Part shown: positions 23,588 to 32,125 of the stretch, in pieces
Numbering within the stretch: the first letter of the stretch is position 1
Layout: each line of letters starts with the position of its first letter
NCBI GenBank assembly: GCA_017536695.1
Contig: JAFXGX010000029.1
Span: forward strand, 1-53,343
Length of the DNA stretch: 53,343 nt
From: Bacteroidaceae bacterium
GTDB taxonomy: Bacteria > Bacteroidota > Bacteroidia > Bacteroidales > Bacteroidaceae
Reading direction: 5' to 3'
The notes under the pieces: model-generated
Told to the model about the DNA's origin: nothing
Seen by the model: only the letters and a program-made list of their open reading frames with translations
The model's database searches: none
Position numbers and translations under genes: made by a program

Positions 23588-25159
23588 TCAACTTGTAACT
23601 CTCGGATGGTCGACGTTATAGTGCAGGCCGCGGCTCTCCTTGCGCTCCATGGCCCAGCGCATGATAAGATAACCTACATTTATTACGTTGCGGAGCTCAC
23701 ATAGCTCGCGGCTCACGACGCTCTTCTTGAACAGCTCCTCGGTCTCCTCGTACAACAGGTCAAGGCGGTTCCAGGCGCGTTTGAGGCGCAGGTCGGTGCG
23801 CACTATTCCCACGTATGTGCTCATAATCTGCTGCACTTCCTTGGCATCCTGCGAGATGAGCACCATCTCTTCGTTCATCTTGGTGCCCTCATCGTTCCAC
23901 TCGGGAACCTCTTCCTTGTAGCTGTACTCCGCAAAGTGCGCAAGCGAATGCTTGGCAGCTGCATCGGCATATACCACTGCCTCGATGAGCGAGTTGCTTG
24001 CCAAGCGGTTTCCGCCGTGGAGGCCTGTGCATGAGCACTCGCCCACGGCATACAGCCTGTGTATGCTGGACGCTGCGTTCAGGTCGACCTTTATGCCGCC
24101 GCAAAGGTAGTGCGCTGCCGGGGCAACGGGTATGTAGTCCTTGGTTATGTCAATGCCCAACGAGAGGCATTTCTCGTATATGTTGGGGAAGTGGCGCTTT
24201 GTCTCCTCGGGGTCCTTGTGCGTGACATCAAGGTACACGTGGTCGTCGCCGCGCAGTTTCATTTCGTTGTCAATGGCACGTGCCACAATGTCGCGCGGGG
24301 CAAGCGAGAGGCGCGGGTCGTACTTGTGCATGAACTCCTTGCCGTCTCTGGTGCGCAGTATGCCACCGTAGCCGCGCATGGCCTCGGTAATGAGGAACGA
24401 GGGCCTGTCGCCGGGGTTGTAGAGTGCTGTAGGGTGGAACTGCACGAACTCCATGTCCTGTACTGTTCCTTTGGCACGGTAGACCATTGCTATGCCGTCG
24501 CCCGTAGCTACAAGGGGGTTGGTGGTTGTCTTGTACACTGCACCGCAACCGCCGGTTGCCATCAGTGTCACCTTGCTCAGGAAGGTGTGTACCTCGTTTG
24601 TGGCAATGTCAAGTATGTATGCGCCGTAGCACTCGATGTCGGGGGTCTGGCGTGTCACCTCAATGCCCAAGTGGTGCTGCGTGAGTATCTCAATGGCAAA
24701 ATGGTTGTCGAAAATGGTTATGTTGGGGTGCTTGCGCACTGCCTTTATGAGCGATTCCTGTATCTCGGCACCTGTGTTGTCGGCGTGGTGCAGTATGCGG
24801 AATTCGGAGTGTCCGCCCTCGCGGTGAAGGTCAAAATCGCCATTCTCGTTCTTGTCAAAATCTACACCCCAATCGATGAGGGCCTGAATCTGTGAAGGCG
24901 CCTCGCGTACTACCTTTTCCACTGCTGCGCGGTCGCTTATCCAGTCGCCCGCAATCATGGTGTCTTCAATGTGCTTGTCGAAGTTGTCTACCAGCGTGTT
25001 TGTCACTGAGGCTACTCCTCCTTGGGCAAAGAATGTGTTTGCCTCTTCGAGGGTGGTCTTGCAGATAAGCGCTACGTTTCCTTTGTCGGCAACCTTGAGC
25101 GCGTAACTCATTCCTGCTATGCCGGAACCGATTACAAGAAAATCAAATTTCTTAACCAT
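23588..25159 (-). CDS. nadB: L-aspartate oxidase
   Basis: NadB is a flavoenzyme oxidising L-aspartate to iminoaspartate, the first step of NAD synthesis. The protein has 523 residues from the ATG at 25159; a longer frame upstream lacks homology and runs into the dacB promoter region. The FAD motif GSGIAGMSYA lies at about 10-19, followed by FFAQGGVA, the HTEG-like REGGHSEFRILHHAD segment and the C-terminal GGNRLASNSLIEAVVY motif. It stands alone; partners nadA and nadC are not in this window, though nadD is. Confidence 0.96.
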   Translation of the reverse strand: MVKKFDFLVIGSGIAGMSYALKVADKGNVALICKTTLEEANTFFAQGGVASVTNTLVDNFDKHIEDTMIAGDWISDRAAVEKVVREAPSQIQALIDWGVDFDKNENGDFDLHREGGHSEFRILHHADNTGAEIQESLIKAVRKHPNITIFDNHFAIEILTQHHLGIEVTRQTPDIECYGAYILDIATNEVHTFLSKVTLMATGGCGAVYKTTTNPLVATGDGIAMVYRAKGTVQDMEFVQFHPTALYNPGDRPSFLITEAMRGYGGILRTRDGKEFMHKYDPRLSLAPRDIVARAIDNEMKLRGDDHVYLDVTHKDPEETKRHFPNIYEKCLSLGIDITKDYIPVAPAAHYLCGGIKVDLNAASSIHRLYAVGECSCTGLHGGNRLASNSLIEAVVYADAAAKHSLAHFAEYSYKEEVPEWNDEGTKMNEEMVLISQDAKEVQQIMSTYVGIVRTDLRLKRAWNRLDLLYEETEELFKKSVVSRELCELRNVINVGYLIMRWAMERKESRGLHYNVDHPRVTS

Positions 25160-25279
25160 ATTATGATATCTCTTTTGGAGCCGTGTAAAATTACAAAAAA
25201 ATATAATAATACGCTGCTGTGCGCCATTTTTTCGTAAAATATCTGTAGTTTTACGGAGTATAAGACATTTTTTAGAACG

Positions 25280-26644
25280 ATGAAACTGCACCTTATTATA
25301 TTTCTGCTACTCTTCTCCTTCCCGGTCCCGGCGCAAAGGGCAATGAAGAACTCCATTGATTATCTGCTCAAGGATGAGCTTCTGAGCATCGTCGATGCTT
25401 CGGTCATGGTCTATGACCTTAATGATGATACCCTGCTCTATGCTCATCGCCCCGACAAGCTTGTGCGTCCGGCCTCGGTGCAGAAGATAGTCACATCGGT
25501 TGTGGCTGTTGATAAGTTGGGTGACGGATATACCATCGATACCGAGCTTTTCATAAAAGATAATGGGGAGTGCCGGAACCTTTACGTCAAAGGGCGTATG
25601 GACCCGCTCTTCGGTGTTGATGATATGGTGAAGATGGCATCTTCGGTGCCGGGAGGCTGTGTCGTTGATACTCTTTTTGCCGATTGCTCCTTTATGGATT
25701 CACTCTATTGGGGCAGCGGGTGGATATGGGATGACAATCCCTATGGCTTTCAGCCTTATCTGTCGCCACTCATGGTGTGCGGTGGTGCTGTGGAGGTTGT
25801 GGTTTCGCCTGCGTCAAAGGGCGAGGCTCCGCATTATACTGTAACGCCCGAGTCCTCATTCTATTCCGTTGTGAACGAAGCCCGTAGCGGCGACTCCTCT
25901 TTCGGCAAACTGACAATCCTTCGTGATTGGCTTGAGGACAGTAACCTCATCCGAATCAGAGGCAACTGTACCAAGCGCTACAAAGAGAAGATAAACATGT
26001 ACAAGTCGGCCGATTTCTTCCTTGCCTTGCTTGCCGAGAAACTCGATTCTGCGGGTGTTGAAGTAGGGACAATCTCTTTTGGATGCGCGCCCGATGATGC
26101 GGAACGTATTCATCTTGTCCGCCGTCCTGTTGTCGATGTCGTTGATGAGGCCCTCATGGAGAGCGACAATCTTTGTGCCGAGGCACTTATATATCATCTT
26201 GCTGCGATGGGAAATGAGCCGCCATTGTCAATGGATGAGGGGTGTGAGGTGCTCCGCGGGTTCCTGAACAGGGAGGCCGGGGGATGCAACGGATTCTCCG
26301 TAGCCGACGGCTCGGGGCTGTCGGTCTATGATTATATATCTGCCAGGCAGCTTATAAACACTCTTCGGTATGCATACAAGGATAGCGCTCTTTTTAATGT
26401 AATCTATAACCGTCTGCCTCTGTCGGGTGTGTCGGGTACAATGAAGAACCGCACCAAGGATGGCGTCGCATATAAGAAGGTACGCGCAAAGACTGGAACA
26501 GTGAAGGGTGTGTGTACCCTTGCCGGTTATGCGCATGCGGCAAATGGACACTTGTGCGCATTCGTAATCCTGAACAACGGATTGCAGAAGGCGTCGCTTG
26601 TCAGACGTTGGCAGGATAAAGTACTGGAGGCTATATGTCGATAA
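25280..26644 (+). CDS. dacB: D-alanyl-D-alanine carboxypeptidase/endopeptidase (PBP4, DacB family)
   Basis: This periplasmic penicillin-binding protein trims or cleaves peptidoglycan peptides. The protein has 454 residues with a signal peptide (about 1-19, PVPAQ). The active-site motif SVQK puts the serine at S66. The SDN motif occurs in MESDNLCAE and the KTG motif in RAKTGTVKG. The inserted domains between SxxK and SDN typical of class C PBPs are present. It is divergent from nadB with 120 bp between the starts, and converges on queG across an inverted repeat. Confidence 0.93.
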   Translation: MKLHLIIFLLLFSFPVPAQRAMKNSIDYLLKDELLSIVDASVMVYDLNDDTLLYAHRPDKLVRPASVQKIVTSVVAVDKLGDGYTIDTELFIKDNGECRNLYVKGRMDPLFGVDDMVKMASSVPGGCVVDTLFADCSFMDSLYWGSGWIWDDNPYGFQPYLSPLMVCGGAVEVVVSPASKGEAPHYTVTPESSFYSVVNEARSGDSSFGKLTILRDWLEDSNLIRIRGNCTKRYKEKINMYKSADFFLALLAEKLDSAGVEVGTISFGCAPDDAERIHLVRRPVVDVVDEALMESDNLCAEALIYHLAAMGNEPPLSMDEGCEVLRGFLNREAGGCNGFSVADGSGLSVYDYISARQLINTLRYAYKDSALFNVIYNRLPLSGVSGTMKNRTKDGVAYKKVRAKTGTVKGVCTLAGYAHAANGHLCAFVILNNGLQKASLVRRWQDKVLEAICR

Positions 26645-26681
26645 AGTAAACGACTAAAAAGCGGATTTCTGTGTTATGCCG

Positions 26682-26728
26682 GCCTTAAAAATCCTCATTT
26701 ACTCTCAGTAAACTCCGGTTTTTAAGGC
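26682..26728. terminator. Nested inverted repeat between dacB and queG
   Basis: GCCTTAAAAA (26682-26691) pairs with TTTTTAAGGC (26719-26728). Inside the loop TTTAC (26698-26702) pairs with GTAAA (26708-26712). With A and T runs on both sides of the stem it could terminate both convergent genes. The form suggests a mobile or dispersed intergenic element rather than a simple terminator. Confidence 0.5.
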
Positions 26729-26761
26729 TGCACAAGCCTTGAACTCCATCTTTTTATTCAT

Positions 26762-27682
26762 CTACTTTTTAGAATCCTTGCATTCTTTGATGTTCCGCAT
26801 GAGCTGTTCATATCCGCAGCGCTCTACGGCCGACCCCGAAAAGAGCACATTGTATTGCTCCTTTGTGAGTGTGCGCCATTTCTCGGCATTCATTCGGATG
26901 AGTTCGGGTTTGGGCTGGAGTTCGGCGGTATCGTTAGGGGTTGCGAACCTGTTGTGCGGACATACGGCCTGGCACCTGTCACAACCATAGAAACAGTTTC
27001 CCATCTTTTCACCGATATTTTCAGGCAGCTCTCCGCGGTACTCTATTGTCAGATATGACAGGCATTCACGTGCATCGAAACCCTCTCTCTTGAGCGCTCC
27101 TGTGGGGCAGTTATCTATACACTTGTTGCAGTTGCCGCAGTGGCTCTGCCTGTATGGTTCATCATACTCAAGTTCAATGTCAACAATAAGCTCCCCGATA
27201 AAGAAACAGGAACCTTTGCCGGGGATTATGAGCTGGCGGTTGCGACCAATCCAACCCAGCCCGCTCTGTACGGCCCAGTAGCGCTCAAGAACCGGCGCCG
27301 AGTCGCAGAAGGCGCGTCCTTGGCATGGAATCTTCTCATTTATGCTCTTCAGCAGCATGTACAGGCGCTCTTTGACCGCTTTGTGATAATCGCTGCCTTG
27401 AGCGTAGTTTGATATCCCCTCAATGGCTCTTTTCGGGGTGTAGTTCAGGGCTACGACAATGATACTTCGGCAACCCTCGACAAGCAGGGTGGGGTCGTAT
27501 CTCTTCTCGCAGTTGCGCTCAAGATAGTGCATCGTGCCGTGCTTGCCCTCTTTTGTCCAGCCTTCGATGAATGCAACCGTCTCCTCATCGACGGCTGTTG
27601 CCTTGGCTATCCCGCAAGCGTCAAATCCTACGCGGGCGGCCTCGCTCTTGATGAAAAGGGTAAGCTCCTTTCTCTCCATCAT
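26762..27682 (-). CDS. queG: Epoxyqueuosine reductase
   Basis: QueG makes queuosine in tRNA from epoxyqueuosine using cobalamin and two 4Fe-4S clusters. The protein has 306 residues. The N-terminal part has FDACGIAKA and the catalytic-domain motif RAFCDSAPVLER. The ferredoxin-like motifs CGNCNKCIDNCPTGAL and CDRCQAVCPHN provide the cluster cysteines, with a further Cys in GNCFYGC. It lacks the C-terminal HEAT-like extension of some longer relatives. Its start overlaps the stop of the upstream deacetylase gene, so it is the last member of that operon. Confidence 0.95.
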   Translation of the reverse strand: MMERKELTLFIKSEAARVGFDACGIAKATAVDEETVAFIEGWTKEGKHGTMHYLERNCEKRYDPTLLVEGCRSIIVVALNYTPKRAIEGISNYAQGSDYHKAVKERLYMLLKSINEKIPCQGRAFCDSAPVLERYWAVQSGLGWIGRNRQLIIPGKGSCFFIGELIVDIELEYDEPYRQSHCGNCNKCIDNCPTGALKREGFDARECLSYLTIEYRGELPENIGEKMGNCFYGCDRCQAVCPHNRFATPNDTAELQPKPELIRMNAEKWRTLTKEQYNVLFSGSAVERCGYEQLMRNIKECKDSKK

Positions 27683-28290
27683 TCAAAAACCTTGAAACTG
27701 TATCCTTGTTCAAGAAGCCAGTCGATGGAGCGTGGCAATGCGTATCTCAGGTTGCTCTCGGAGCGCATTGAGTCGTGGAAGGTTATTATGGAGCCGTTGC
27801 GTGTAAACTTCTTGACGTTGGCAAGCACATCCTCTCCGTACAGGCGGAAACTGTAGTCGCGCGTAACGAGGTCCCACATCACAAACTGGTAGCGCTTGCT
27901 CAGCTCCTCATACTGCAGTTGGCGCAGTATGCCGTGTGGCGGGCGGAACAGGTTACTGTGGATGAAGGCATCGGCCTGGTCTACATTCTCGACATACTCC
28001 TTTGTACTTGTGAAAAGCCCTTTCAGGTGGTTGAAAGTGTGGTTGCCCACGCGGTGCCCGTTCTCTACTACCTGCATATACTCCTGCGGGAACTTGTGCA
28101 CGTTGTCGCCTACCATGAAGAATGTGGCTTTTATACCGTATCGCCCAAGCAGGTCAACAACCCATGGGGTAATGACGGGTATGGGCCCGTCATCAAAGGT
28201 CAGGTAGACTGCCTTCTCGTTCGGGTCCATACGCCATAGCGCCTTGGGGTATATCCTGCGGAAAAATTCCGGAATCTGTTCTATAAACAT
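27679..28290 (-). CDS. Polysaccharide deacetylase family protein (NodB domain)
   Basis: This 203-residue protein is little more than a carbohydrate-esterase family 4 domain. All five motifs are present: TFDDGP (catalytic and metal Asp), GNHTFNH (metal His pair), RPPHG, a WDLVTRD segment, and ITFHDS (catalytic His). No clear signal peptide is seen, so it may act in the cytoplasm or be held by an N-terminal anchor region. It is ATGA-coupled to the DUF2723 glycosyltransferase upstream and overlaps queG downstream. A substrate of N-acetylated glycan or peptidoglycan is likely; which one cannot be read from the sequence. Confidence 0.9.
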   Translation of the reverse strand: MFIEQIPEFFRRIYPKALWRMDPNEKAVYLTFDDGPIPVITPWVVDLLGRYGIKATFFMVGDNVHKFPQEYMQVVENGHRVGNHTFNHLKGLFTSTKEYVENVDQADAFIHSNLFRPPHGILRQLQYEELSKRYQFVMWDLVTRDYSFRLYGEDVLANVKKFTRNGSIITFHDSMRSESNLRYALPRSIDWLLEQGYSFKVFE

Positions 28291-31200
28291 CAGCGAAGTT
28301 CTTTCTGGCTGCTTATCAGTATGTCATAAACCTTGTCCAATGAGTGTCCAACGTAGTTGTCGAACTTCTCCCTTAATGAATCCTCGCTCTCTTCCTCATC
28401 GACAAGCATTGCCTGTACACCTTCAAGAAGCTGTTTTGTGCGGTGCTCCTCGATTATCTTGTTACGTTCCCTTGGTCTCAGGGTATTGTACCAGTTCAGA
28501 TATTCGTATTCACTCTTTACCACAATGCTTGCTGTCTTCTGGCAATTCTCCTTGAGCATCTCCAGTGTGTCCTCGCCAAGGAAGAGCTCTGTTCCTGCAG
28601 CTTCCTTCTGACGCAGGTAGAGGTTCTTGTATGTCTTGGCAATCTCTAACGTTCCGTCTCTCAGCGGGTCGTGGCGCACAATGTCGCCCGGTAGCTCAGT
28701 GCTGTACCTGTCGAGCAACATGATGACTTTTCTGGTTAGGTCAAGAACCTTCGTGCTGTCGTTGTCGCTCTCGGCAAGTATCATGTCATTGTGCATGTAC
28801 TGTGCCAGTGTCGCAATCTGTGTACGGTGTGTGCTTACCATGCGGTGTATTGTCTCATCGGCATAGTAATCCTTGTTCTCCTTTATTCCGCCCCACTTGA
28901 AACGGTCCATTACGTTGTTGTAGAACTTTTCGGTGTCGACGGGGTAATCATATATTCCTGTCTGTGAAGACAATTCGGCTATCTGTGTCCAGTTGAAAGG
29001 AGTGATGCGGTAAGCAAGTCCTTCGAGAACAAAGAAGTCCTGAAGAACCTCGGGGTAGTTGTCCGAGCCTACCGTGATAGCCATGTACAACGGACGCTCC
29101 CAGTTGGCATTGGCAAGCATGTCCAGTATCAGCAGTTCATGGCGGTAGATGGCTGTCATCTCTGTCATGTCAATCTCCATGTACTCGGGCATGATGCCGT
29201 TCTCCTTGAATATTCTCGGAATCTTCAGTCCTGAACGTACTATGGCGGCCGAATCGAGCGGGATGCGCATCATGCCGGTCGGGATGATTGCCTTGCCTGG
29301 CGACAACTCCTCGCCGACGCGGAGCATAATCCTGCCGTATGAATCCTGATATGATGCCATGTTCCTCTCCTCCTCGTTGTCCATTGAGCTGTTCCTTGCA
29401 AGCTGAATGAGCCTCTCTCCATCGGCCAGAATCTTGGGCTTGATGTAGGTCAGAATCTCATCCACCACCTTGCGTGCCTCGCTCTTCTCCTTGTCGTTGG
29501 CCTCGGCAATCCAATATTTCGTGATGTTCCTTACATCGTGGATATCGCCGATGAGCGCTGCCTTTTCGGGGTTCCTGCTCAGGAACTCCTTGATGTGTCT
29601 TGTGCCAAGGTCGGGTATTATGAACGTGAGCTGGTTGGTGTCGCCATGGTAATCTTCGCGCTCAAGGCTTATTGGCAGTGCCGGCGACTCATATGCCGGA
29701 CGCTTCATCTGGTCGATGTACCAGTCGGCCTGTATGTATGAGAGGTTGCATACACGTGCATCGGTGCGTTCGCCCTCTACTTCCTGATTGTACCATAGCG
29801 GGAAGGTGTCATTGTCGCCGCATGTGAATATTATCGGCGAGCAGTTGTCGGGCAGTGTCTTCAGGTAGTTCTGGCCGAAGTCACGGCATGCATATCTGCC
29901 GCTGCGGTCGTGGTCGTCCCATGTCTGCGATACCATCTGTACCGGTACCAGGAGGCACACAACCGACACTATGGCATTGAGTACTATGCTTTCTTTCTTT
30001 GTGCGTTTTTCAATGAATTCTACTATGCCTGCCACGGCCATTCCAATCCATATTGTAAAAGCATAGAACGACGCTGCATAAGCATAGTCACGTTCGCGTG
30101 GCTGCATTGGTGTCTGGTTCAGGTAAAGTACAATCGCAAGGCCTGTCATGAAGAACAGCATTCCTACAATGAGCAGTTGTCTCTTGCCCTCTTCGCCTCT
30201 CTTTGCCTGCCATATTAGTCCTATGATACCGAGTATCAGCGGAAGGGCGAAGAATACGTTGCGGCCCTTGTTACTCTTGAGGCTCTCGGGTAACTCATCA
30301 AGATTGCCGAGGCGCAGCTCATCGAGGTACCCGATGCCTGTTATCCAGTTGCCATGCTCTCTTTCGCCATGGCTCTGTATATCATTCTGTCGGCCTACGA
30401 AGTTCCACAGGAAGTATCTCCAGTACATGTGGTTTACCTGGTAGTTGATGAAGAACGCAAGGTTGTCCAATTGTGTCGGCATGGTTACCCTGCCGCTTCT
30501 GTACTGTGAGGGAACGGTGTTGCGTATCTTGTGTCCCACCCATTTTTCGTAGTGGTCTTTGTGGTCGGAACTGTACATGCGGGGGAACAGCATGTTCTGC
30601 GCACGCAGATACTCCTTGTTATACTCAAGTATCCTGTATTCTCCTTTCTCATAGTCACGTGTGTAGACAGGGCTTGTGTCGATGCTCTTTGCCCTGCCGT
30701 TCTCATCGTACATAATCTCGGAACCGAATGAGTATCCATAGAATAGCGGACGTGTGCCGTACTGCTCACGGTTAAGGTAGGTGCCAAGGGTAAAGATATC
30801 CTCGGGTGAGTTCTGGTCCATAGGTGTGTTGGCCGATGAACGGATAACGATAAGTGCATACGAAGAGTATCCTATCATTATGAACATGAGGCTCAGGAAT
30901 ATGGTGTTGAATGCCCTGAAACTCACAAGATAGCTCTTTGTGCTTCTTATTATTCCCGATTTTGTTCCATTGCTCTCGTTGCTGCTCTTCTTGAGCATTG
31001 TAACGAATGCCAGTGCTGCCAGAGCGATTATTCCTATGATAACACTGAAGGTAACATTGTGTCCGTAGAAAGGGATTCCGAGCAGGGCTACCGATGCTAC
31101 AAGGATTGCCGATACGGTTTTCTGTGCTTTGGTTGTCTGCGCCTTGAACTTCTCGGTGCAGATTATGCCTGCTGCAAGCGTACCGAACAGTAAAATCAGG

Positions 31201-31994
31201 TATACATAGAGTCCTGTGTTGAACGGCATACCGAATACGTTGACAAAGAGCAACTCGAACCATCCGCCAACCTTTACCACGCCCGGTACAATGCCGTATA
31301 GCACTATTGCCACGAGTATTGCCGAAACGGCAAGCGCCAGCAACGTGTATTTCCAGTTCTTGCCGGGGAATTTCTTGTAGTATACCACAAGCACGATGGC
31401 AGGGATACAGAGTAGGTTCAGCAGGTGTACGCCGATGGAAAGGCCTACAAGGTATGCTATGAGTATTAGCCAGCGGTCGCTGTGTGGCGAGTCGGCATTA
31501 TCCTCCCACTTGAGGATGAGCCAGAATACTACTGCTGTGAAAAGTGATGAGAAACTGTAAACCTCGCCCTCCACGGCGCTGAACCAGTAGGTGTCGCTCC
31601 AGGTGTATGCGAGTGCTCCTACAAGGCCCGATGCCAGGATTGTTATGGTCTGGGCACCTGTTATCTCCCGGCTGTTACCCACAATGAGCTTGCGTGTGAG
31701 GTGTGTGATGCTCCAGAACAGGAACAGGATGCCTGCGGCACTCATCAGTGCCGACATGATGTTGACCATGTATGCTACATTCCCCGGAGCGGCAAACAGC
31801 GAGAAGAAATTCGCTGCAAGCATGAAGAACGGTGCGCCTGGCGGGTGTCCGACCTCAAGCTTGTTTCCTGAGAGGATAAACTCGGGGCAGTCCCAGAAAC
31901 TTGCGGTAGGCTCAACGGTAAGGCAGTATGTCACGGCTGCGATAATGAATGTGAGCCATCCAAAAGTGTTGTTCAATAATTTGAATCGTTTCAT
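28290..31994 (-). CDS. DUF2723 membrane protein, GT-C-type glycosyltransferase family
   Basis: This very large membrane protein has 1234 residues. About nine to ten hydrophobic segments fill residues 10-360, with another group around 550-700; the rest is soluble and probably periplasmic. The first loop has FWDCPEF and GHPPGAP, placing acidic residues D35 and E38 where GT-C enzymes bind metal and lipid-linked sugar. The family is characteristic of Bacteroidetes and is suspected of protein or lipid glycosylation; the acceptor is unknown. It heads an ATGA-coupled operon with a deacetylase and queG and has a near-perfect promoter at 32047-32079. Confidence 0.9.
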   Translation of the reverse strand: MKRFKLLNNTFGWLTFIIAAVTYCLTVEPTASFWDCPEFILSGNKLEVGHPPGAPFFMLAANFFSLFAAPGNVAYMVNIMSALMSAAGILFLFWSITHLTRKLIVGNSREITGAQTITILASGLVGALAYTWSDTYWFSAVEGEVYSFSSLFTAVVFWLILKWEDNADSPHSDRWLILIAYLVGLSIGVHLLNLLCIPAIVLVVYYKKFPGKNWKYTLLALAVSAILVAIVLYGIVPGVVKVGGWFELLFVNVFGMPFNTGLYVYLILLFGTLAAGIICTEKFKAQTTKAQKTVSAILVASVALLGIPFYGHNVTFSVIIGIIALAALAFVTMLKKSSNESNGTKSGIIRSTKSYLVSFRAFNTIFLSLMFIMIGYSSYALIVIRSSANTPMDQNSPEDIFTLGTYLNREQYGTRPLFYGYSFGSEIMYDENGRAKSIDTSPVYTRDYEKGEYRILEYNKEYLRAQNMLFPRMYSSDHKDHYEKWVGHKIRNTVPSQYRSGRVTMPTQLDNLAFFINYQVNHMYWRYFLWNFVGRQNDIQSHGEREHGNWITGIGYLDELRLGNLDELPESLKSNKGRNVFFALPLILGIIGLIWQAKRGEEGKRQLLIVGMLFFMTGLAIVLYLNQTPMQPRERDYAYAASFYAFTIWIGMAVAGIVEFIEKRTKKESIVLNAIVSVVCLLVPVQMVSQTWDDHDRSGRYACRDFGQNYLKTLPDNCSPIIFTCGDNDTFPLWYNQEVEGERTDARVCNLSYIQADWYIDQMKRPAYESPALPISLEREDYHGDTNQLTFIIPDLGTRHIKEFLSRNPEKAALIGDIHDVRNITKYWIAEANDKEKSEARKVVDEILTYIKPKILADGERLIQLARNSSMDNEEERNMASYQDSYGRIMLRVGEELSPGKAIIPTGMMRIPLDSAAIVRSGLKIPRIFKENGIMPEYMEIDMTEMTAIYRHELLILDMLANANWERPLYMAITVGSDNYPEVLQDFFVLEGLAYRITPFNWTQIAELSSQTGIYDYPVDTEKFYNNVMDRFKWGGIKENKDYYADETIHRMVSTHRTQIATLAQYMHNDMILAESDNDSTKVLDLTRKVIMLLDRYSTELPGDIVRHDPLRDGTLEIAKTYKNLYLRQKEAAGTELFLGEDTLEMLKENCQKTASIVVKSEYEYLNWYNTLRPRERNKIIEEHRTKQLLEGVQAMLVDEEESEDSLREKFDNYVGHSLDKVYDILISSQKELR

Positions 31995-32046
31995 TATTTG
32001 GAATATTTTGTTTCTTCGTGTATTGCGGGGTTTCGTGAAAAACGTG

Positions 32047-32079
32047 CAAATTTACCTAATATATAGGAAATGAACAAAA
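32047..32079 (-). promoter_or_regulatory. Promoter of the DUF2723 operon
   Basis: On the minus strand, TTTTG (32079-32075) is followed after exactly 20 bp by TAAATTTG (32054-32047). Both boxes and the spacing match the Bacteroidetes housekeeping consensus. The ATG of the DUF2723 gene is 53 bp downstream. Confidence 0.75.
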
Positions 32080-32125
32080 TATTATCTCCAAAAAAGAGAG
32101 TGCCAACTGTTTATAGTTGTTAAAC

